Source of the DNA: Umbelopsis ramanniana AG
Lineage: Eukaryota; Mucoromycota; Umbelopsidomycetes; Umbelopsidales; Umbelopsidaceae
Length of the DNA stretch: 63,647 bases
NCBI RefSeq assembly: GCF_025399195.1
Contig: NW_026252173.1
Span: 1-63,647 of the forward strand
Reading direction: 5' to 3'
The translations under genes and the position numbers were made by a program. Positions 1-8,730 of the stretch are shown piece after piece. Positions within the stretch are counted from its first letter, which is position 1; each line of letters starts with the position of its first letter. The notes under the pieces are model-generated. The model worked only from the letters and a program-made list of their open reading frames with translations. It did not search any database and was not told the origin of the DNA.

Positions 1-581
1 CTATTGCTACCAAGCACGCTGAGACCACTCTCAAATACCACATTCGTCCTGACAACTCAACCTACCATTTGATTGTATATGATCCTGTGACGGGTAAGCG
101 AAAGGTTGGTTTGACTCACCAAGGATATGACCATGGAAGCACTTGGAGTCGCGGACAAGCCTGGGCCATCTACGGTTTCGCAACAGTTTACAAGTATACA
201 AAGGACCCCAAGTTTTTGGATGCTGCAAAGCGATTGGCCGAATACTTTATGTCAAGAGTCGAAAACGGAGTCGTATATTGGGATTTCGATGCGCCTCGAC
301 CATGTGTATGGGATACCTCAGCTGCCACGATTGCCTGCTCGGGAATGCTTCTATTGTGCCAACTGCAAGGAAACCTTGAGTACCTTCCTCAAGTCACTTT
401 GTTAATGAAGACTTGCATTGATGGGGCATTGACCAATGAAGATGGTGTTACCATTTTGGACCATGCTACAGTTAACAACTACGAGCATGCCAATCAGCGA
501 ATTGCTGACCATGGTTTGGTTTATGCCGACTACTACTTTTTGGAAGTGGGAAACCGTCTGATTGACTTGGGATTAGCGTAA
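1..581 (+). CDS. unsaturated glucuronyl hydrolase (GH88-type), 3' part
   Basis: The frame is open from base 3 to a TAA at 579-581, so the 5' end lies outside the window. About 192 C-terminal residues are visible and no intron is needed. The protein reads HAETT near the start, then a run ending YDPVTG, then TWSRGQAWAIYG, then YWDFDAP and DTSAATIA. These are recognisable blocks of the GH88 (alpha/alpha)6-barrel family, which hydrolyses unsaturated uronic acids from oligosaccharides released by polysaccharide lyases. The neighbouring GNAT and permease genes do not indicate a polysaccharide-utilisation cluster. GH105 is a possible alternative, but the WSRGQAW and WDFDAP blocks favour GH88. Localisation cannot be judged without the N-terminus. 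Confidence 0.85.
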   Translation, partial: IATKHAETTLKYHIRPDNSTYHLIVYDPVTGKRKVGLTHQGYDHGSTWSRGQAWAIYGFATVYKYTKDPKFLDAAKRLAEYFMSRVENGVVYWDFDAPRPCVWDTSAATIACSGMLLLCQLQGNLEYLPQVTLLMKTCIDGALTNEDGVTILDHATVNNYEHANQRIADHGLVYADYYFLEVGNRLIDLGLA

Positions 582-1496
582 GGCGATCTTTGGAGAATAG
601 CAGGAGCTTACCGTCAAACGAATTGTAGACAATCCAGTCCACTTTTTTTCGTTCCATACTTTCAGTAGAAATTGAATATTATTTGATAAACGAAAGGACG
701 CATAATACAATTATTGCATTTTGGTCGGGTTTACTGACCTTCTTGATGAGATGTAACCTTAGCCCGAGAATGTATCATGGTAATGAAAACCATCAGCTAC
801 TAGATCATTTGGATGCTGTTGTTCCTTGCAAGCTGAAATGTGTTAAAGCGCATCAGTCAAACATTCTTTCGTACTCCCGATGAATGCAATATCACTCTGC
901 GTCATGGCAATAGTAACTCAATAACAGATGCTATCCCACGTGTTATCATGTACTCCATCATAGGATATCTCCCTGAAATTTGCTATATCGATAATTTTAA
1001 ATAACAGCGATAGGACAAGATCATTAAGTACGACGGAGTGCAACCGTCCAGTCGCGCAATATGTATCGTCCATTATGCAATGTCGGGGAACGATAGCGAG
1101 ATGATCCAGACTCGGGGTGAAACGAAAAACCTTTTTTTACAACAAATCACACTGTTGAATACGGTAGTGTGCTATTCATGATGCCATTGACATAAACTGG
1201 ACCTGAAATTTTGAAACAAATTCTAACGCAGAACCGCTCAACATATTGTTCAGGTCTATATTCGCTAGCGTCGGTCACAAATTTGCAGTAATGCATTTGG
1301 ATGTGAAATTATTTTTTTCGTGTTCCTTTTGCCGTATGTGAGTCAGATTCACTGAGCCGTTATTTGGTTCTCATAGACATACCGCTTACTTAAAATGAGT
1401 AATCTTTAAAATTGGAGGTCCGGAACGATAAATACCCAATATCTCCCTACCGAATAATCAAAGTCATTTTGACAAGATTGCAATATTTATCCAATC
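582..1496. other. intergenic spacer
   Basis: This 915-bp stretch is AT-rich and holds the 3' flank of the glucuronyl hydrolase gene and the 5' flank of the GNAT gene. The open frames in it are under 70 codons and have no recognisable motifs. No tRNA-like structure or repeat was seen. Confidence 0.6.
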
Positions 1497-2144
1497 ATGA
1501 AGGTTCAGGCTACGCCAGTAGGGTCTCCAGAAGAGTTTAATGTGGTCATTCAACCAATGATCCTGGAAGGCGACAATCTTCGCCTCGTTCCGATTTACAC
1601 CAAACAAGATTTTGAAAAGTTGTACGAGACATATTCCAAATGTCCAGAAGTCTTTCGGTGGTATCCCGATGGACCAGCATCCACGCTCGAGGAATTTGTC
1701 GACCTATACGAATTGTTTCAAAAAGACAAGAATCGCCATACTTTCGTAGCCTATGACAAAAATTCTAGCCCGGAACGTGTAATTGGATCCGTGCAGTACC
1801 TAGACTTGTACCCTTCCCACAAGAGAAATGAGATTGGTAGTATCTGGATTATGCCTGAAATGCGTGGAACCTATGCTCTAATTGAGATGAACTACCTTCT
1901 GTTATTTCATGCTTTTGATATTCTCAAGTTCCATCGCACGCAGTGGAAGACCCATCACGAGAACATTGTCAGTCAAAAAGCCGCTACCAAGCTTGGTTTC
2001 ACGTATGAAGCTACCTTCAAGCACCACATCATCATGTACGATGGAACCACTAGGAACTCGATGTTCTACAGTGTTGTGCTTGAAGATTGGCCATCGGTAA
2101 AGGAAAATCTTGACGCAAGGCTTCTCGCGTTTAGGAAACAGTAG
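1497..2144 (+). CDS. GNAT-family N-acetyltransferase (RimJ/RimL-like)
   Basis: Single-exon gene of 215 residues. The layout matches the Acetyltransf_3 / RimJ-RimL group of GNAT proteins, which move an acetyl group from acetyl-CoA to an amine, often a protein N-terminus or a small molecule. Visible blocks are an N-terminal strand LRLVPI, a central ERVIGSVQYLDL strand, the acetyl-CoA loop region IWIMPEMRGTYA (about residues 117-128), and FHRTQWKTHHENIVSQKAATKLGF, the usual last helix and strand that read N-x-x-S-x-x-x-x-x-K-L-GF in this group. The substrate cannot be predicted. The lack of introns contrasts with most genes in the window and would fit either a small ancestral single-exon gene or a bacterial origin. 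No targeting sequence is evident. Confidence 0.85.
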   Translation: MKVQATPVGSPEEFNVVIQPMILEGDNLRLVPIYTKQDFEKLYETYSKCPEVFRWYPDGPASTLEEFVDLYELFQKDKNRHTFVAYDKNSSPERVIGSVQYLDLYPSHKRNEIGSIWIMPEMRGTYALIEMNYLLLFHAFDILKFHRTQWKTHHENIVSQKAATKLGFTYEATFKHHIIMYDGTTRNSMFYSVVLEDWPSVKENLDARLLAFRKQ

Positions 2145-3406
2145 ACATCCGTCAGTGCTTAAAGTGATAGACGCTACTCGCACCAATCGTTATATAGAAA
2201 AGAGAAGTAACAAGTTTTAGAAATTTTACTGCGCGGCGATTCTTTGAGAAGGCCTTTACGTAGTTCAACCTCAATTTCATAACCCCCTATAAAAAAACCT
2301 TAACATTGTCATAATTATGAAATACACATAATAACGGAAGTCGCAGTATGTTGACCGTTTCCATTTAGTTTCAATAAAAATGTCCCCTGATAGCACCTTT
2401 AAATGCGTTTCAAGAAGTGATAAGGATGTGAGAGGACATGTAACGGAAATCTAGACTGACTGAGTACTGCTAAAATGAAACAAACAAACACAAGATCATA
2501 TGGCATACTAGAATGTCTTTATTAAATTACCTATGTTTATTTTTTACGTATACTAGAGTTTCGTCGAATGACGAAGTGAAAAGCACTAATAGGTTATGGA
2601 GTTATTATACACATGTCAGCAAAGAAGACTGCATAAACCTGAAAATATTCCCACTCTGGGAATATCTAGCTTCCTTGGCTTGGCGTCTAGGCTAATGATA
2701 GTTGAACGATATCGGCGTTCCCACCGTTGGCACCTATTATCAGCGAAGCCGTGATCAAATCACAGTCTTCCATGCGATTGTCCGCTATTCAATGAAGTCA
2801 GATTGCCTTATTCGCCAGGAGCTTGGCGGACTTACGGGTGTCCCCCCAAAAATCCTGGAGTACAAAGTCGCACAGCGAGATAATACACTTTTTCCCATAT
2901 ATGGCAATGTTTTTTGGGTGAGCAGACGGCATGAAACTGCCCTTCGCCTTTTCCAATGTTCGTGTGAGCAGACACCATCCAACTTCAGCCATATAGCTCC
3001 GCTTTGTGGGTATTGCAATTCATTTTGTGGTAACTATTTGAGTAACTGCTATTTTAGTTGTGACACCATGTCGAGTAGAAATGCGGTGTTTGGCAAGGCA
3101 GTAAGACAAAAAATGGTGTGGGGGCGGGATTTCATTGTACGGCCAAGTCATTCGACATATTTGACAGGGTCGACTATGAGAAGAAGTTACAAACAAATAT
3201 GAAGTTCACTGTACGGCCAAGTTATTGGACTATTGGATGAGATTGATCTTGAAAATACAAAATGAAAGTTGAGAACAGGAAATGTCTTCATTGGTAATCA
3301 TAAGTAGATTTATTAGGTTGTATTCCAAAATACATATCGGGTATTGGTCATAGTGAGCAAAAAAATAAAATAATGATTCCAACATTAAAATGTTGCTACA
3401 GAGAAA
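2145..3406. other. intergenic spacer with possible transposon debris
   Basis: The spacer is 1.26 kb long. Open frames at 2702-3202 (plus) and 2785-3018 (minus) overlap each other and show no domain I recognise. Two direct copies of a terminal-repeat-like motif lie at 3134-3230 (listed separately), so part of the stretch may be a decayed DNA transposon. The interval 2145-2700 is AT-rich with nothing recognisable. Confidence 0.5.
3134..3230 (+). repeat. two direct copies of a Tc1/mariner-TIR-like motif
   Basis: TTGTACGGCCAAGTCATTCG starts at 3135 and CTGTACGGCCAAGTTATTGG starts at 3209. The copies are 74 bp apart and differ at a few positions. The core TACGGCCAAGTTATTGGAC resembles the terminal inverted repeats of Tc1/mariner elements. 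No inverted partner or complete transposase was found in the window, so this would be a fragment or a solo end. Confidence 0.4.
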
Positions 3407-4947
3407 TTACAAAAGATATTTGCTGGTTCGACCACCCTTGGTTGCGCCATGTCTATCAATCTGCTTGTTCAAGCGTTGTAGGTCGAGACGAAGAATCAAC
3501 GCTACAAAAGCACCAAGACCAGCTAAACCAATATTGACACTGTTGCTTCCAATGTATTTGGGTGCATCAGAGGGCCATCCAGCGTAGAGAAAGAAAGTGG
3601 AAAAGATAGTTCCAAGTTGGGCAAGTGCAGAGATGAGAGCCAAGCTTATAGCAAGTGGCAGTTCCTTGTCCTTGGAATTTGTCGCCCATGACATGGATAA
3701 TGGGACACCTGGACCCATTCCAAAGGCTGTTATTAAAAGACCAACATATCTAGCAGCGTTTGAGTGTGTAAAGGAGAGGATGGCGAATCCAACAGCAGTA
3801 AGGAGAATGGAGACAATGTAAGGAAGCGAACGAGTCTTGTAGTGATCAGAAACTTTGGTGAAAAATAGACAACCAACAGCGATCATTACTCCAACAGGAA
3901 TATTCATGAGAGATACATTGATGGAGGTATAACCCATTTGTATGATCATAGTTTGGGAATAGTACTGTATGGAGGTAGAAATGAGAACCGTGCACATGTA
4001 GATAATGGTGAACAGGTAAACTAATAGAGGTGGTTAGGAATGTATGTCTAGTAAATCGGATTGAAGCTATGCATGTATTATCATTTACCTTTGTAATCCA
4101 GCAATTCATTCACAACAGCACGAACAGTAATTCGAGGTCTTTCTTCAATATCCGGACGGTCTACTTGAATGCGATGTCTGGCGACTTCTTTTTCCTCTTC
4201 TGTCAACCACTGTTTCTTTTCGAAAGGAGTGGATGGTAACCAGAAATTGAAAAACACGCCGATAATGACGGTCAAGAGACCAAAGACCAAAAACAGCCAT
4301 TGCCAGCCATACAAGTTACCGCGTCCATCGATGAGTTGGAAAGCAGCGGAGAAGAAACCGGAGACAATGAGGGCTACAGCGGCAGAAAAGAAGTAAAGTC
4401 CCATGCGAATACCAGTTTCGCTTTTCTTGTAAAACTTTGAGACGATCATCGCCATACCGGGCCAGAGTCCAGCTTCCATGACCCCGAGGAAAAAGCGAAG
4501 AACATAGTATGATGCTTCATTTCGAATCACCACCATGAGAGTAGTAACGATACCCCAGGAGATCATGATGCGAGCGAGCCATCCTGCAGCTCTCACTTTC
4601 GTAATGATCAGATTGGAAGGAAGTTCGAACAAGACAAGGCCAACATAGAAGAGAGCAACACCAAGAGAGACTTGTGTTCCAGTCAAGTGCGCGACAGTTT
4701 GAAGGTCGTGACCTTTAGCCTTGTTCATGATGATAGCTGTTCCAACGTTGGAACGATCGATAGATGTAAAAAAGTACATTGTCCAGAAGCATGGTATCAA
4801 GCGAAGATCAAATTTTCGAACGAGCTTACGCTCAATCTCCTTGTATCTAGCATCTTCAGGATCAAGGCTATAGTCTCCTACAGAAACGGCGTCATGGCTA
4901 GGCACTCTCTTAATGTTTTCAAGCTGATGCTCTTCTTTGCTGTCCAT
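3407..4947 (-). CDS. MFS permease, Dal5/allantoate permease family
   Basis: Two exons, complement(3407..4020, 4089..4947), with a 68-bp GTAAAT...TTAG intron, give 490 residues. The start at 4947 gives a short acidic N-tail, then RKFDLRLIPCFWTMYFFTSIDRSNVGTA, the typical first segment of the anion:cation symporter (Dal5/Tna1/Soa1) family. The pattern VGLVLFELPSNLIITK and RFFLGVMEAGLWPGM follows, both family signatures. About 12 membrane segments are visible. Family members import allantoate, nicotinate, sulfonates or sulfate esters. The gene is divergent from an alkylsulfatase with only 318 bp between the starts, which suggests import of organosulfur substrates (inference). A TATA-like TATTTAAATA lies at 4992-5001 upstream of the start. 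Confidence 0.9.
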
Positions 4948-5265
4948 AAGAGATAATAAAGTCTGGATGTCAAAAAAAAAAAACTGCGGGGTATTTAAAT
5001 AGCTATCGTTTAAAAAGCGGGTGACTTTGCGGCATCTTTACATTCCCAAAATCATACTGGAGGCTTCGTCGGAACCGAATGTGGTGGTGTCTAAAAATGC
5101 GGAGGCTTTGTGGGGGGGGGGTAGGATGAAAGCTTAATATTAGTGCTCCGTTTTTTGACTTGAGAAAATATTAGATTTGCGCGATTCCAAATTATAGTGA
5201 TTATATAACAGAGGTAACCTAGGGCTCAAATGTGTAAATCACCTTGCTCTTACTAGCAACACAAT
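4948..5265. promoter_or_regulatory. shared divergent promoter, permease / alkylsulfatase
   Basis: 318 bp separate the two start codons. TATA-like sequences occur on both sides: TATTTAAATA at 4992-5001 for the permease and TATATAA near 5203-5209 for the sulfatase. GGAGGCTTCGT (5059-5069) and GGAGGCTTTGT (5101-5111) form an imperfect repeat about 42 bp apart, a candidate shared operator. A run of about ten G residues lies near 5114. Function is inferred from position only. Confidence 0.5.
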
Positions 5266-7239
5266 ATGAACAACTTTAACATACCTACAAAGGAGCCAAC
5301 CAAGTTCACAAGAGATGCCAACCGGGCATTGAAGTCGACTCTCCCATTCCATGATGTTGCTGACTTTGAGAACGCTCAGCGTGGGTTCATTGGTACCATT
5401 CCTAAAGGCTTCATTGCTCGTTTCCAGGATACCAGTAAGGCCAACGTTCCTGTACCCCCTGTCTGGGACTTGGAAAGGTACAAGTTTATCACCTCGGACG
5501 ACTCTCCAGATAGCGTAAACCCAAGTCTCTGGCGCCAGTCACAGCTCAACATGAATAATGGCCTTTTCCAAGTCACTGACAAAGTATACCAAATCCGTGG
5601 TCTTGATCTTTCCAACATGACCATTATCCAGGCTGATAATGGAATCATTATCATTGATCCTCTCACTTGCGTTGAAACTGCAAAGGCTGGTCTGGAATTA
5701 TACTATCAACATTTCCCCCGTGTTCCCGTCCTTTGCGTGATGATCACTCATAGCCATGTTGACCATTTTGGTGGTATTCGTGGTGTTCTCTCGGAAGAAG
5801 ATGTCCTCTCCGGCAAGGCCTCCATTATTGCTCCTGAAGGGTTCCTTGAGCATGCTGTCAGCGAAAATGTTTTTGCTGGTAATGCCATGCGCCGTAGAGC
5901 TCAATTTATGTATGGTGCATTTTTGCCCAGAGCCGAACGTGGACAAGTTGATGCTGGTCTTGGAAAATCTGTTCCCTTGGGCTTTATGAGCTTACTCCAA
6001 CCCACCGATTTCGTGAGCAAGACAGGCGAAACCCGTCTCATTGGCGGTGTTGAATTCGAGTTCCAAATGGCCAACTCCACTGAGGCGCCTTGCGAAATGA
6101 TTATCTACCTTCCTCAATTGAATGCTCTCTGCGCTGCTGAGGTCATGACCCACAATATGCACAATTTGTATACCCTACGTGGTGCTGAAATCCGTGATGC
6201 CGTTCAGTGGTGGAAGACCATCAACCTGACCATTGACATCTTCCATGGCAGAGCCAAGGTTATCTTCGCACAACATCACTGGCCCATCTGGGGAGAAGCT
6301 GAAATCCACAAGTTTTTGTCCAAGCAACGTGATCTTTACAAGTATATGCATGATCAAACCCTCCGTTTGATCAATCTTGGTTACACTATGCTTGATATTG
6401 CTGAAGAAGTCCAACTTCCCCCTGACCTTGCCAACGAATGGTACAACCGTGGTTACTATGGTTCAGTTAGTCACAATGTTCGTGGTATTTACCAAAAATA
6501 CCTTGGTTATTACTCCTCCAACCCTGCTGAACTCAATCCTCTCCCTCCTGTCGATGCTGCCAAGAAATATGTCGAATTCATGGGTGGCTCTGAAAATGTC
6601 CTGAAGATGGCCCGCCAATCCTTCGATAAGGGTGAATACCGTTGGGTCGCTCAGGTCGTCAACCATGTCGTATTTGCTGAGCCCAAGAACCCCGAGGCTT
6701 TGGCATTGCAAGCTGATGCTCTTGAACAACTTGGCTACCAGTCCGAATGTACTTCTTGGCGTAACGAATACCTCGTAGGCGCACAAGAACTCCGAGTCGG
6801 TGTCTTCAAGATTTCTCCTAGCACCGATTTCGATATGCTTCGAGCCATGACTCTGGAAATGTGCTTTGACTACCTCGGCGTTCGCTTGAATGGACCTAAA
6901 GCTCAAGGAAAGCAAATTACCATCAACATCACCTTGCGTGAATCCCGTTCTTCAGAACCTACTCAATATATTGTCCGCTTGGAAAACTGTGTTATCACTT
7001 ACAGCGCTGGTCGCATCGATGAAAATGCCAAGACCCATGTTATCATGACTCGACCTGTCTTCTTGGGTATGTGCTATACCAAATCCACCGCCAAGGAATT
7101 GCTTGCCTCTAAACAGGTCGAGATCGCTGGAGATGCCAGCCAACTGGATTTGCTGCTTTCCCTCTTGGATGAGTTCGATCTTTCCTTCCCTGTAGTCACT
7201 CCTGTTCGCAGTGGTAACAGTGTTAAGCCAGCATTGTAG
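5266..7239 (+). CDS. BDS1: alkylsulfatase (SdsA1/Bds1 type, metallo-beta-lactamase fold)
   Basis: Single exon, 657 residues. The metallo-beta-lactamase zinc motif THSHVDH is at about residues 161-167, followed by AEVMTHNMHNLYTLRG (about 292) and FAQHHWPIWG (about 336). All three are hallmarks of type III alkylsulfatases, which hydrolyse primary alkyl sulfates such as dodecyl sulfate to alcohol and sulfate. A helical dimerisation region follows. The last 130 residues look like the SCP2-like C-terminal domain (LRAMTLEMCFDYLGVRLNG). No signal peptide is visible. Yeast BDS1 is the known fungal relative and in yeast it neighbours Dal5-family permease genes, as here. The absence of introns and the prokaryote-type architecture suggest an old transfer from bacteria. 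The symbol is assigned by homology. Confidence 0.93.
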   Translation: MNNFNIPTKEPTKFTRDANRALKSTLPFHDVADFENAQRGFIGTIPKGFIARFQDTSKANVPVPPVWDLERYKFITSDDSPDSVNPSLWRQSQLNMNNGLFQVTDKVYQIRGLDLSNMTIIQADNGIIIIDPLTCVETAKAGLELYYQHFPRVPVLCVMITHSHVDHFGGIRGVLSEEDVLSGKASIIAPEGFLEHAVSENVFAGNAMRRRAQFMYGAFLPRAERGQVDAGLGKSVPLGFMSLLQPTDFVSKTGETRLIGGVEFEFQMANSTEAPCEMIIYLPQLNALCAAEVMTHNMHNLYTLRGAEIRDAVQWWKTINLTIDIFHGRAKVIFAQHHWPIWGEAEIHKFLSKQRDLYKYMHDQTLRLINLGYTMLDIAEEVQLPPDLANEWYNRGYYGSVSHNVRGIYQKYLGYYSSNPAELNPLPPVDAAKKYVEFMGGSENVLKMARQSFDKGEYRWVAQVVNHVVFAEPKNPEALALQADALEQLGYQSECTSWRNEYLVGAQELRVGVFKISPSTDFDMLRAMTLEMCFDYLGVRLNGPKAQGKQITINITLRESRSSEPTQYIVRLENCVITYSAGRIDENAKTHVIMTRPVFLGMCYTKSTAKELLASKQVEIAGDASQLDLLLSLLDEFDLSFPVVTPVRSGNSVKPAL

Positions 7240-7558
7240 ATATTTACCTATTCTGACATTTAATTCTTACAAAGATCGGCTACATAGTACCTAGATAGTA
7301 TGAAGATCATCCATTGATAGAACCCAGGTTTTAAATAAAATGAAACGATATACTTTATAGAAACAAGTGTTCAAAAAAAAATGAGGCGGGGAGCCAAATA
7401 AACGATATGGGACAACTACATGGCGCGCAATTCTCTTTTTTGTTCTCTCATGTAAAGAAGAGAGAAAAATAAAAAAGAGGATTGCACGGAAGCTTGCGTA
7501 GGCGGAGACACGTACAAAGGGAGGATTGCAGCCAAAGCGTGCAGAGGGATGAGCTGTA
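7240..7558. other. 3'-3' spacer between convergent genes
   Basis: The spacer holds the 3' ends of the alkylsulfatase and the surface-protein gene. It is AT-rich, includes AATAAA-like motifs, and shows no further gene. Confidence 0.6.
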
Positions 7559-8302
7559 CTAGTACGTATGCTGGTAGTTTTGTTGAGGTTGGTGATATTC
7601 ACCGTACACTGGCTGATCAGGAGTCCTATGGTATTGATCCAATGTGGATTTGAAAGGGTCACTGTTATCGTACATGCCGTAAGTACTATCTCTGGGTTGA
7701 GTCATGGGTCCGAAATCTTCTTCCCATGCATGTTGTCTCTGTTGACGACGGGACCTCATCTTTCTATAAGCGAAGCCAACGGCGCCAAGTAAAACGACAC
7801 CAACAACGACACCGATGGCAATAGGAACGGTGTGATTGGATGAAGAAGATGAATTGTCGCTAGCAGCGGTGGGGGTAGGAGTTGCAGACGAGATGGAGGA
7901 CGATGCGAGGGAAGACGATGGTAAAAGAGAAGTGGTCGTCAAAAGGGATGTGGTAGGGAAGGAGCTCGTGGCAGGAACGGATGACGACGTGAGAGCAACG
8001 GAGCTTACTGACACGACGGAAGGTGTGGTGACTGGAGCAACCGTGGTGGTGGTCGTCGCAGGCGCTGCTGTAGTAGTGGGTTGTTCTGTGGTGGTGGTGG
8101 TGGTTGCTTCAGTGGTGGTGGTGGTAGTGGTCTGCTGAGCTGGAGTGGTCGTTTTCTCAGATGATGAAGCTGACGATTCAGTGGTGGTTTGAGCAGCCAG
8201 TGAGTTGCCAATGAGGTTTTGCACGCCAGCAGCGTCAATGGGAAGCAAGAGCATGGCGCTTGCAATGGTTGACAAAGTGAAAATGGAGGAAATGAGCGAC
8301 AT
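7559..8302 (-). CDS. Ser/Thr-rich single-pass membrane protein (Mid2/Wsc-like layout)
   Basis: Single exon, 247 residues. Residues 1-24 form a signal peptide ending at IDAAG. Residues about 36-155 are almost entirely Ser, Thr, Pro, Ala and Val, as expected for a heavily O-mannosylated stalk. One transmembrane helix (VPIAIGVVVGVVLLGAVGFAY) follows, then a basic stop-transfer KMRSRRQQRQH and a cytosolic tail of about 60 residues rich in Tyr, Pro and Asp. The layout matches cell-wall stress sensors of the Mid2/Mtl1 or Skg6 kind, but there is no Cys-rich WSC domain. Function as a wall sensor is inference. The long antisense frame (7836-8138) is a by-product of the repetitive codons. Confidence 0.8.
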   Translation of the reverse strand: MSLISSIFTLSTIASAMLLLPIDAAGVQNLIGNSLAAQTTTESSASSSEKTTTPAQQTTTTTTTEATTTTTTEQPTTTAAPATTTTTVAPVTTPSVVSVSSVALTSSSVPATSSFPTTSLLTTTSLLPSSSLASSSISSATPTPTAASDNSSSSSNHTVPIAIGVVVGVVLLGAVGFAYRKMRSRRQQRQHAWEEDFGPMTQPRDSTYGMYDNSDPFKSTLDQYHRTPDQPVYGEYHQPQQNYQHTY

Positions 8303-8730
8303 GGGGTAGTTAAAATAGGTGAAATGAGGGTAAAGGGGAGGAAAGGGATAAAGACACGGTGGATTTTCCGCACTACTACAGGTATGAAAAGAAGTGCCTT
8401 GAAATTCCTCAATTTACGTCCAGCTTTATATCTTATTTTTTCCAAGGCGGTTAAACTTTTGGACTCCCTGTCCTACTTTTCCATGAGCGTGTACACCTCC
8501 TTACAATGTATTGCTACAACCTCCTATTCACGACAAAAGTGACATCCTGGCATAAAAATAATGTGGTTTTCATAACTTTCCCTTCACTAGCCAACTATGG
8601 AGATCTTTGAGGTCCCAGATTTCTTCAATTAATGGAGTTTTTATTGCGAAAAAATATTTTAGCGACAGAGAGTACAAAAAACAATGGCTTGATCGAGGCT
8701 TTTTTTCTTTCTTCGAATCCCATCCCTCCG
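8303..8730. other. spacer
   Basis: This 428-bp stretch is the 5' flank of the surface-protein gene and the 3' flank of EDC3. Nothing else is recognisable. Confidence 0.6.

Noticed and set aside
2702..3202. 166-codon plus-strand open frame
   Set aside because: No domain, overlaps minus-strand frames of similar quality, and coding composition is poor; treated as possible transposon debris only.
5110..5122. G-run in the sulfatase promoter as a G-quadruplex
   Set aside because: Only one G-tract is present; a quadruplex needs four.
7836..8138. 100-codon plus-strand Val/Asp-rich frame
   Set aside because: Antisense shadow of the Thr/Ser-rich surface protein.
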